Shown: in pieces, positions 33,479 to 45,400 of the stretch | Numbering within the stretch: the first letter of the stretch is position 1 | Layout of the letters: each line of letters opens with the position of its first letter | Source of the DNA: Angiostrongylus vasorum | Taxonomy: Eukaryota; Nematoda; Chromadorea; Rhabditida; Metastrongylidae | Assembly: GCA_018806985.1 (NCBI GenBank) | Contig: JADANN010000380.1 | Location: 1,738,501 to 1,802,500, forward strand | Direction: 5' to 3' | DNA: 64,000 bases | Translations under genes and position numbers: made by a program | Notes under the pieces: generated by a model | Seen by the model: the letters and a program-made list of their open reading frames with translations, nothing else | Told to the model about the DNA's origin: nothing | Database searches by the model: none

Positions 33479-36400
33479 GGAAGTTCATTTTTTGAACACA
33501 AGTTCACCGTTTTTCAATCGCCTGTTGCTATGATACCTTATGAAATCGGTCGATGCAAAAGATGCAGAGATACACTCCACCTGAGCTGCAGACTACGTCC
33601 AAATGCTGACATCAACTGGGTTGGATGGTGGATCATGTGGTAAATAGCAATTTTTAAGCCTCTAATTGGTTAAACCAGATCCTATTCTACACCTCTATGA
33701 TGTTCTCAACCACCAACGTCCCTTGACATCGAAGATTTATGGGTTATTTTCGAGAAACCAAAACAATCACTGTTTGTTATTTGCGGTGTTCTAATCGCAG
33801 GAGAGTTGCCCTATTTGTGCAGCCGACAAGAAATCAAGCACGGTCCCACAGTTGTGACATCCATGCGGATTTGGTTAACATTAAACATAAAAATGGTTCT
33901 GAATGTATGTAATCCAAAACGAAAGGCCTAATTCCATTGTGTCTCTTCAGTAATGCAATTAATTAGCGCTAAACAAGATTTTAGATTCCGTCCCTTAGTT
34001 GTATGAACCCCACTTTTGCTTGCTGCTCCCTTCTGAGCTGAATGGATAGATTAAGTAATTGTGTAGTCGGATAGATTGAGCTTTGGTTAGATATGTGTTT
34101 CTGTACTCCTGTTATTTTTCATGAGACCCGACAATAGATTCTTTACTGCAGTGTTTCTGGAATCCTGAACATAATCGCCGAAAACGGCACCTCAATGGAA
34201 TATGAAGTATATCACAAGACTGAACGTATCATATTCAACGTCTCTGGAAGCGAATGTCCAGCGAACGCCGACGATACTTTGCCGTAAGTCTTTTTTTTCA
34301 TCTTTCTTAATGAATAATCAGCTATATTGGCGAAGCATATGCGGAAGAAGAGCTCATTGAAGAGTTAGGGTGACAATTTGCCTGTGGCAACGGGCAACGA
34401 AAATTGCTTCCGTTATTTTGATTACCACGAAGCTGGTCATATCAAACATAGATGCGACCTTTCCGTGAAAACTTTATGATGGAAATCTTCTTAGCTATTT
34501 TCCTCGTAACAATATGGTAAATGACGGCTTGTCTCACACGACTTGCGCGAACTTAATTCTGAACTTTTGAACTGCCTCGTTTCAACTAGTAGGGTATTTG
34601 CCTCATGAAGTAGAAACCAACTTTCCAGCGGCCGTTGTGAGCAGTCCACATCACACCGCGACAACGTGCGATTCGAAGAACGCATTTTTGCTGACAAGGA
34701 CAGGTATGAAAGAAAATAAGCAGAACTAGCATCACTTGAATGATCGGTTTCGGCGTGGAATCATCATTCCTACTTGACTGGTAATTAATTTGCTGGTTTT
34801 AACGACTTCTTCTCGGAACGGCCGTATCAGGACGTTTCTATGTTCTTCATTGATGCTCGACGTTAGAAAGAGTTTGGACACCAAGGCTGCGTTTCCTCTA
34901 GAATGATTGTGATTCCTGGGATTGGCCGCGTTTTTTGGACTGCATCGCCTGGTGCTTCGTTTGCTCCGAAAACGCTACCCAGGCGACGGTCGTCACTCAT
35001 TACATCCATATTGCTTTACTCATATTTTAATAGCGTCTTGTTCATGCACAAGTCGGGAATTTCTCAATTGTGAAGTAACCATTTTAAAGTGTTTAGCAAG
35101 CAAACATAGGAATAAATCTTTGAAACGTCCGTGATGTGTGCACTGAGTTTAACGCACAGTTGCGGTGCACAGCGAAAAGTATTTCAAAGAAGTCCAAAAC
35201 TGACGGGAAATTAGAACTAAAAGTCGATTGGACGGTGTGACTTGCTAACCCTCATGGCAAATCGATTATCGACTGTTGTCATTACAGATCGTTACTTTTC
35301 CAGACTCCTTCCATCAATTCCTACTCTTCAGTGGTCACGAGTTTTAGTAAATAAAGTCCAATGATGGCTGTCCGTTCGATCTCATTGATCATGGGATATA
35401 AATGGAAACCGGAGCAAGAAATGGAAGCTTCTGCCTGCTATCTTAGTGAAATAGTTAAATTTACTAGCATATCACTCCTTATAAGAAATCATTCACTGCT
35501 TGGATAATATTTTTGACGACGCTCCTTTTTTGAGAGATAAATAACACTTACAATTCCCTTGCCAAAGTCCGGATAAGAATTACCCTTCCCAACATCGGCT
35601 GACGAAGTTCTTGTGTCTACCTTCTTGTCAGAACCAGAGAACATAAAGAGCATAGTAGCAAGAGTATTCTACTCTTCATCTTTCTATCACGAGGAGCACA
35701 CTAAATAGATGGGACAACCACAAACATCGCTCCGCCTGAGTGAGTTACTCAGTGGTTAGAGCGATTTGATACAGTTCATGTAACGCTTCTGTTCAAAGTT
35801 AACGGAATGCAAAACAAGGCATTAAGACAGTCTGGCACTGAATTGTCCCACAAACGCGTCTCGGTAACATTCCATTTAGGGGGAACCATCATAGGCGACA
35901 TGGTTTTCATTGGTCGTCCACTGTGATAATGTGGGAATAATGTGCTGCTATTTCAGACTTATTATTGACCGTGGCACGGTAGTTGACGCGAGAAATGGTA
36001 CGCTTTGGAAATCACCACAGGTATTCTACGCGGAGGAAAGGAGAAGCTACGACTACCAACACACACTCCCGGACGGCTCACTTGTTTGGACCAACGCCGT
36101 CGCCGTACGTTCTCCTACTGCGGTTTTCGTTCTAATGTCCGATGAGATTTTTTGCAGTTCATTTGTGAATTATTTCAGCCGCTGAGGGAAGACATGACAC
36201 AAAGTGAAGAATCCGAAAAGTGGGTTCCTTTTTTGATGATGTGTGTGCTTGGGTTCTCAGTGATGGTCGTTTCCCGCATTGTTTTTTTTCTTTTTTCCAG
36301 TGCGTCAGGGTGTTAGCTCCATCAGTTGATCCCAACTGATTTAACATGCTTTGTGACGATGTTCGCATTTGGAATAAGATATGAAAGTATCAAATGTATC

Positions 36401-39400
36401 ATTTCTCGAAACATTCATCGTCCACTGACTTGAGCGGGCGTCAATAAATCATCCACTTTTCCCTTTCGCGTGGAAGAGTAGCCCAGTCGGTTCTGATAGC
36501 TCTACGGACTTGTGAAGCATCATATCACTATCACTGTTTTAGAGTTTCATGAAGAACTCTGACCATCGTGTCGGTGGCCTTCCTGCAGTACGCTTGACAA
36601 GCCGAGGAATCCAATCACTAACGGCTATTGTCCATCGGATATCATTCATACGTGCCCGGCACATCTTATCTTCGACTGTTTGGCGTATAGAGCGGCGTCT
36701 GTGATTCTTAGTCGATAACGCAGGTCGGAGCTTCGGATCCCTTCCTTTACTTATATGAAACAGGATACTCCTAGCATCGTCCTTTCGACTGCGCATTCTA
36801 TAACGCAGAATGATCATTCATCGTGCTTCCTTAGCGATCAAGTTTCTCACACATACGTTAAGGCAGGAAGAATCGTTGAGTCGACAAGGTGGGCATGGAG
36901 TCGGGTATTCTTTGTTCTCTTCACTAAGTACTCGAAGCGCTTGGAAGCTTACCAAGCCGCTCGCTTCCTTTTGCTCAACTCTGCAGCTAAGTCGTTCATC
37001 ACAGTGATTTCCCGACCTAAATAGACGTAGTTGGAGCAACCGCGGTCGAAAGTGTTCATACCTGTGAACGAGCATGGGGCATACGAAGCCGATCCGTTCC
37101 TTATGAACATTAATTTTGTGATGTTAATCGACGACCAATCTTTCTACAGGCGTTATCAAAGTCAGTAAGCATTCTTGCAGCCTGGGTAATGCTTGCTGTT
37201 GTACGAACGATGTCGTCGGCAAAGTGAAGATGGTGTTGTTGCCGAACATCGATTTTTCACTCCCATGTTGTCCCATTCCAATGGTCGCATGACGTGGTGA
37301 TAAATAATTTTCGCGAGATCATATGGCCTTGTCTAACTCCTCTTTTGACGTTGATGTTAATATCGTCGTAGAACGGTGATATCTTGCTTATGAAATTTTT
37401 TTATATCTCACAAAGAATCTTGACATACTACGTAGAGTCTCCCTGGTTGTGTGTTCTACGGCTGGTTCTATCTCAACTGAGTCAACACTTCCTTTAAATC
37501 GGTAGAAATGTAAAAGAGCGGTCTCTTATACCCTCGCGATACTCGATACTTCAACGACTCTTGTCGTCATGTGGATGTAGTTCATCGTACTGAATCTTTA
37601 CTGAACCCTGCTTCTTTATATGGCTGTACTTCTTCCAATGTTCTGTCAATCCTGTTAAGATGAATTGAGTGAAAAGTTTGAGAACGACAGACAATAAGCA
37701 GATGGGACAACAGTTGCCGATATCGTGGAGGTCACCCTTCTTGAACGGCAGCACTCTCTTGCTGGTCTTCCAGTGAGTAGGAACCTTGCCTCCTGGCAGG
37801 GTAACATGTTGACAGCCCAGCCAATGTCTTGATGAGGACTGGCAGAAGGTTCTTAAGGCGTTCAGATCTTATCCCTTCCGAACAAGGTGTTGTTCGATTC
37901 ATCATCGAAGAAACAGCATGTCCGATTTCGGAAGGAAGAACAATTAATACGGCATATCCATCCTCCTTTATTTCATGCGAGGGCAGAAGGACGTGGCTAC
38001 CGAAGAGATTGTGCGGTAATTATGAACGACTCTCTCTATTACCTTTCTGGATGCTGTAACTGTTGTTGCGTCTACGCGTCGTAGTTCAATCATCTTGGTC
38101 TTGTAATTGGCGAAGTTTCGGTGGGTCTTGCGAATGCTTCTGTCCAGCCTCTGCAGCTTCGACCATAACTGCTGCTCTTCTTTCTTTAAGACCTTCATTT
38201 ACCGCTTGGCTGCATTGTTTTGCAAGTTCAGATCTGATTCGGTTTCTTAGTTGTTCGAATGAATCGCTTCATGGGCAAACTCGCGTTGACGAGAACTGCG
38301 GCTTTATCCCATGTTCTGAGGAACAGTTCTATGTCATAGATGGTGTTAATTTCTCTCGTCTCTGCCAGTCCGATGATGTCACACTTTATCCTTCTTGCCA
38401 GCATGATCAAGTCTTCTATCGAGGATACAGGTGCAAGCTTGCAGCATTGTAGGTGGAGATCATTATCACGATAGTCATTTGCGATTTAGACAGCCTAGGA
38501 TGGCCCTGACATTCTAGCGGCCTCTCACTACTCATGCCACTCAATGCTGCCGTATCAGGGGTCGCTTTCATTGTTAGGGAATGATGCTCACTTATTTTTA
38601 CTACGTTTAGCGTTTGATACCCACTTATAGCTTGCCGAGCTCTGAACATGGGGACTGGGCGTACTTAGGGGGAAGCTTGGCAGTCTCTCTCAGAGTAGAC
38701 ATGGAGCTTATTTGTTGGAGGCGACTCCTAACCGCCTCCCATGTACTCCCCCTGTCACTTGATTGCAGGCTTTTGGCCGAATGAACTCGTAGAATACAAT
38801 CCGCATCCCACGATCGACGTTCTATTAACCTCGGCATTGGAATATGAATGCGTCGTTTTCTTGTTCAGCAATCACGAGATTGTTAAACACCACACATTTA
38901 CTTCCATAGAAAAACACAATACAATACAACAGTAGCTGACGTTTCGGCAGTATCGCCTTCTTCAGAGCCTGGAAGGGTATACTGATATACAATTTACTTC
39001 AATACGCTTCAATAACACTTACAAAAAGACGAAAAACTCTATGGTAATTACATGATCAACAGCTTCTCGAAAAACCCACCGCTTTTTTACGTGACTTTCA
39101 ATGAAGAAGATTAGAACAGCTGATTATAGTCGCATAAGGTTGATGACTGCACCATCCCACATCAGAAATTGATGCGAACATACGGGGTCAGGTCGCGTAT
39201 GACCTCTGGACATTCATCCTTGCTATTCATTGTAGAGGCAGGTCTAGAGGAATCGGTAGCGGTAGTTGAAATATCACCGGCTACTCTACGTCGTCAGTTA
39301 GTTCGTAACCGCCTTTATGACCGTCTATGTAAGACAACAAATTGCGTTATTTGCCCTTACGGCAGGGACGGTGATTGCATGAGTTCAGGTATGATATACC

Positions 39401-42400
39401 TGATCTCTTGTAATAATTGCGGAGATGAATATATTGGCGAAACGGGCAGACCTTTGTGTATCCGTATAAAAGAACACCTAGATGGCAAACGAAAACTAAG
39501 ACAAAGTACCTCACTAGGCACGCATAGGATACAAAAGCATAGCGGGGATGATTTTGAAGTAAAAGTCAATATCCTTGCGCAGGAGACTAAAACACCAGCG
39601 CGAAAACTTCTTGAGGCTTTTTGGATAAATGCCACAAACCCTACAATGAATAGCAAGGATGAATGCCCAGAGGTCATACGCGACCTGACCCCGTATGTTC
39701 GCATTGATTTCTGATGTGGGATGGTGCAGTCATCAACCTCATGCGACTATAATCAGCTGTTCTAATCTTCCTCATTGGAAGTCACGTAAAAAAGCGGTGA
39801 GTTTTTTCGAGAAGCTGTTGATCATGTAATGATCATGATCAGTAAAATTACCATAGAGTTTTTCGTCTTTTTGTAAGTGTTATTGAAGCGTTTAGCCTAG
39901 TAAAACGTCAGCTGCTGTTGTATTGTATTGTGTTTTTCTATGGAAGTTAATGTATGCTGTTTAACAACCTCGCGATTGCTGAACAAGAAAACGACACAAT
40001 CCGCATCAACTAGAACGCACTTACACACGCGTGCATGAATACACCTCGTAAATATAGAAAGTATGTGCCAAATCGGCGCAGCAGAAAGAGGTAGTCCATC
40101 CCCTGGATCCATCTGCGTCTCAGGGAAGCAAAGGTCGCTTTTGGTCCGCGATTAACCCCCTATCCGCCACATGGGGACGCGCCACGTGGCCTCGCGACTA
40201 ATCGGCTCGAGATCCCTCATATGAAGGAAATCCGCGGGAAATCTGGGATTATGTGCCAAAGTTGTGAGGATGCTGTCACCTTATTGGTCCGTTTTCCAAT
40301 GTACTATGGAAGCTTCTAGGCGGAATTTTCATTTCGACACTTCAGACTTGCCCATGCGTACTTGAATCGTCAATGTTTGCAACGAATCGTTCGAATCCGA
40401 ATACAAATTTTTTTCTGACAGAAAATTCTTCCCACAGTGCAACTTCCTTTATGCCCTTAGATGAAAGTACATGGAGTTCTCAAGCCATCAGGTGCTTACG
40501 CTTGTGATCTAAAAGAAGATTTGTGACCTTACGACTGGATATGTTTTAGGATATCTGCTATCCTTCAGATGCCTGTCGTTTAGTCCTTCGGCCATGTCCA
40601 ACCCCTCAGTTTGGATAATCCTCCTAGAAGATAGCTCCTTGCTTTGAATAACTACTCGATCTCCAGAAGCATCCATTACCCCCCGTGATGCGATGAACCA
40701 TTGACTGAGTACACGGTGTTAACAAACGGGATATTATGCGCAACAACGGGTTATTTTGTAAGTGTCATTGAAGCGTTTGGCCTAGTAAATTGTATGTCAG
40801 TACACCCTTCCAGGCTCTGAAGAAGGCGATACTGCCGAAACGTCAGCTACTGTTGTATTGTGTTGTATTGTGTTTTTCTATGGAAGTAAATGTATGCTGT
40901 TTAACAACCTCGCGATTGCTGAAAAAACGACGCATTCATATTCCAATGCCGAGGTTAATAGAAAGTCGATCCTGGGAACTATTATGCGCAACTTTAGAAA
41001 CTTAATAAACTTAGAATTCCATCCAATTTGCTTTATTCCAGAGATACATTCACTGCGAACGAACCGGATTCAAAATTCCTTCGCCAGACCGCCGACTTAG
41101 TCGCAAGTACTGAGTTTTTAAAGTTTTTCTAGATTTCCCAGAAGCGTTGGACAAACAGTTTGTGGCTTAATGAAGCCATTTCTCAGAAGTCTCTAAAAAC
41201 CTTTACTGGTTTGTAAAAGATTAAATCGGTGTAAAATCACTGGAGTCTGATTCCAGAGAGATTTTATGTGGCAGTTAGTGAGCAAGAAATAAGTTTTAAG
41301 CTGTTACACAGCAACAGTGTTAAAACTGAATAACCACGACAAAATACATCTATAAATTTCATGACAAGGTCGAGACACTGCCCTTGCGTCAACCTAATCA
41401 CAGATTGATGTGAGCCACAAACGGGGCGGGCCATCATCCTTCAAGTAGCCGCCCTGACGGCCGCGCTGATAAGGTGCACCTAATCTTTTCCACGTCTCAG
41501 TACATGTGAGGTCCATTTGTGTTTCTTCTTCGATCTATATTCAATTGGACGCAGAGTAGGCCTCATTAGCCAGGAGTTTTGACAGCGCAATTGGGCTTGA
41601 TGTTGTCTGTACCGATTGTAATTCAAAAAGCGTTGTTCGGGTAACTTATTATCCATCTAACACGGTCAATCTTCTCGCTATACATTACAGCGCTACAAAG
41701 AAATTTGTCCACAACCACCATTAAGCAAACGCTTTGGGAACACTGTTAGTATTGCACCTATTATTATCCTTCTAGATAAAAAAGATTGTAGGTTCATATT
41801 TCACATTATACGCTGACATCAAAAAGAATAGGCATTAAATAAAAAATGACTGTTTAGTTGGAACATTCGAAAAGTCATCATAGCTGAGAGGTGTGGCGGG
41901 ATTCATACCCCTAGCATGATCTCCCAAGCTGAGGAGTCCGACGTATTCATCAGCAAGTCCAGCTAAGAGTAAGCCAATACCAGGGATCCACCACCGTCTT
42001 GATATCAAACTAGTAGCATCGTGGCAAATCTCCTTTTTGATCCACAAGGATGGCGACTGTCTGTGGTGGTGACGACCTGGGGCAGACTTTGGCCTGGTTG
42101 ATTTTGGGACTCCAGGAAACACAATGGCTAAATCAGCAAACCTCCGAAAAACGGAGAATATGCTGGGGACCGCGTAACCAGTGAGGGCGGACCTTCCAAG
42201 TGTCCAAGTATCCAGGTATTTCAAAGAGTGTCAAACACGATGGATACTCAGAAAACTAAGACTACTAATTATTTAGGTGTGCCATCATTAGCGGAGCAGA
42301 AACCAGCTACAGAAAAACAAGAGTTCCCAATTACAATGAAACAGTCGGAACCAACTATAAGAGAGAAACAGCTACGAACATGTCCCAAAGAACGAGATCC

Positions 42401-45400
42401 CAAAGTCGCGAAGAATGAAGTTCCTTCTACAGCAAAAAGAGGAATCTACAAACTACTGCAAGGGAAACGGACCCGCCTACTGCGGTTGAAAAGGCACCGT
42501 TTACAGAGAAGGAGCCATTACGAGGAACATCAAGAGAACAGCCTCCTGTTGCTGCGAAGGGAGACAGATCTGACTACTGCGTGCGAAGAGGCACAAGGTG
42601 CTGCAAAGGCGCCATCACAGGGAGACAACAAGAAAAGAACCTCCTGCTACTACAAAGGAAACTGATCCGAGTACTATGAGCGAAGAGTCGGCAGGTACAG
42701 CAACGGAATCTTTAACAGAAACAACAAAAGAAGAGCCTCCAACTATTGAAAGGGAAATGGAGACGACTACTCCGTGGGAAGAGACGCAATATGCAGCAAG
42801 GGAGCCATTACAGGAGACAGCAGGAGAAGAACCTCATGCTACCGCAAAGGAAACTGGTCCGAGTACTGCGAGCGAAGAGGCAGCTGCTACAGGAATGAAG
42901 TCATTAATAGAAAAAAACAAAAGAAGAGCCTCCTAGTATTGCAAGCGAAACTGAGCCAACATGTGGGCATGAAGGAAGAATATGTGCACCAGAGGAGTCA
43001 TTGGGACAAACAGCAAACGAAGAGCACCCTGTTATTGACAAGGTTTTCTTTCTTTTCCACTTTATAATAAAAGGACAAAGGTACGCTAAAAATTTGCATC
43101 ATTTGGTCTCCCCTTCACCCTTGATCGGGTGCTAGTAAAGCCTCCAGGGTGTTCCATTCCAGAGTATCATAGTAAATATTTCTATCTCAAACGAGACGAA
43201 AAAGCTTCACATTTATCGACGATGACATTGGTGAAATCATAAAAACCATCAGGTTTCCCTATCGAGCGCTTGGCCTTGGCAGCCCAGTCATTAAGGGTGT
43301 CCACCCTGACTAATTTCTCACCTCTAGACATGCCATGGGAAGTCTGTAATCCTCTCCAGGCATATGTTAATTTGGAGAATCCATCCAGTGAAAAAGATTG
43401 GTGCGTACTTTTTGTTGTAGGACCCGCTTGCTTTTTCAATTCGCCACTTCAGTTCTCGTCCACATTCCAAATGCTCCTGTTGGCCAACCTTCTCACTCAG
43501 TAGCTTGGTCGACTTCTTTGGCCTTCTTCGTTGATTACATAGTTGCATTTCTTGGTGATAGATTGCTATAAATTTCTTGAACTCTATGAAAGGCATTGGC
43601 TTGAGCGTATTTAGCTGTCGCTCCACAAATTTTCGCAAATAAAGATAAAAATAAAAGTAACAGGATAAAGCTCTCGGCGTTGGTCAATCCCTGACGGATG
43701 CACCGTACATTCGACTTCATTAAGCATCGTTTGGAGGTGATTGAATGCATATCTGGCTTTTACAATGACTCGCGGTGGGCTACCGATGTATCGAGCCAGT
43801 GCTACTACCCTCCCAGACAAGTCTGGTACCGATTTGCCGGCCACGAAAGGATGGAAAGCTTGGTGGGTACAGGGCGCATCCGACCATTGCGCCACATGCG
43901 CCACTCTTCGTAAACATCGGTGATCAATTTCATAGTTCGTAACACTAGCAGTGGATGTAATTGGACGATGAACGAAAGACTACAGTAATACTGGTATATC
44001 TTTCTCCAGCGGCTTTTTAAGTGAAAATAGGTAAATTTTGGTTTAGGTTCCTGCAGGGGATAAATTCGCAAGAGGTTCAGCGAAACAACACCAGCGAAGC
44101 TGGTTTTGCGTTTTATAGATTCCCTGCTTCGTAAGCATGTGAGGAGTGCGATACGGGCTCATTCACCCTAATGAAACGATTTTGATCCCACTTTTTAAAT
44201 GCATCTTTCGTAGTGTTGATCTTATCAAAGCGCAGTAAACACATAGACTGGTATTTTTCTGTTATTGTAGAGGAATATTCATGAATATAGCAGCAATAAA
44301 GGTTCTCACTGCCAAAGACTACTGACAACAAGTCTGCACTTCCTCTCATCAATCGGGGCAAAGCGTTGGGTAGACCTCGATTTCCTTGCCATAAATTTGT
44401 CTTCATCCAATTATAAGGAATGTTAAGACTTTAAAAGACGATATTTCTATTGATCATCATTAAAGATGGAAAAAACAGACTTCATCGGAAGAGCCAGCCG
44501 ACTCTACCAGTTTATTATCGCAACCTGAAAGGTAGTCTGTGTCTATTTTTTTTACTCTACCTATGCATAAAAAATCTTTGAAACTCTAGCGTTACGTCAA
44601 CTGATACGAAAGCTGAGGACGAAGCACAAAAGCAAAGCGGAAATGAGAACGAGCAACCTCAACTTATCGTCTCTTCTGAAGCACCATTACAGAGTACGTT
44701 ACTGAGTACCGGTGCACAAAGTACGTAATTACGAGAACAAGCTCTCATTAGACAGAAAATTCCAATCTATTAAGTTGCTAGCTTGAAAAACCACTGGAAC
44801 AGAAACAACGTTGATGTGTTTACGATCAAGAAGTCACGTTTTCTCACTTTAACTGCCCAGTTGCAATGGAATGGGTCCGACGGGAAAATTCGGCCTTTGC
44901 CTAATTTAACGTGCTACTCGTTGCATCCTTTTTGTCCATAAGCTTCTTAGATCCATCCATAATAGAAGATGATCGGGTTTTTTACGGCACGCTCAAACTT
45001 TCTGACTAAAACCGTTTCAACCTAGCCACTAACACCGTTGCTGATAAATGGACTACAATTGTACTAGTTAACTTGCTGTGACTATTCAACTATGAACAAG
45101 AAAAAAATATCAATACTATTTAACATGGCGATCGATGAGGAAAAGAATCCAGTCGATATTTCGAGCTGACCAAGTGGACAGAGGGTCATAGTCGGAACGA
45201 ATTTCTCAGTTTCTCACGGTATTCTGCTGGTAACGTCTTGCTACAACCATTCGATTAATGAACGTTTTGAAAGCCAAGCGGAAATCTCGAGAAGAAGATG
45301 TGAATAAAAGTGCACGAACAGTTGCTGCACCCGTAGTCATAAGGAATTCTTGCGCATAACTTCAGAGATGCGTTGTTTTCAATGCGTGCGCGATGCAAAG

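Noticed and set aside
33560..33640. Reading the CKRCRDTL segment as a Sec23/24-type zinc finger
   Set aside because: Only one C..C pair is followed by a second Cys at an atypical distance, and the rest of the joined protein does not look like a coat subunit.
39357..39704. 115-codon minus-strand frame over the GIY-YIG region
   Set aside because: Shadow of the plus-strand endonuclease frame; the plus frame has the family motifs.
41835..42224. 129-codon minus-strand frame in family D
   Set aside because: The other family-D copies do not keep the frame, so it is probably not coding.
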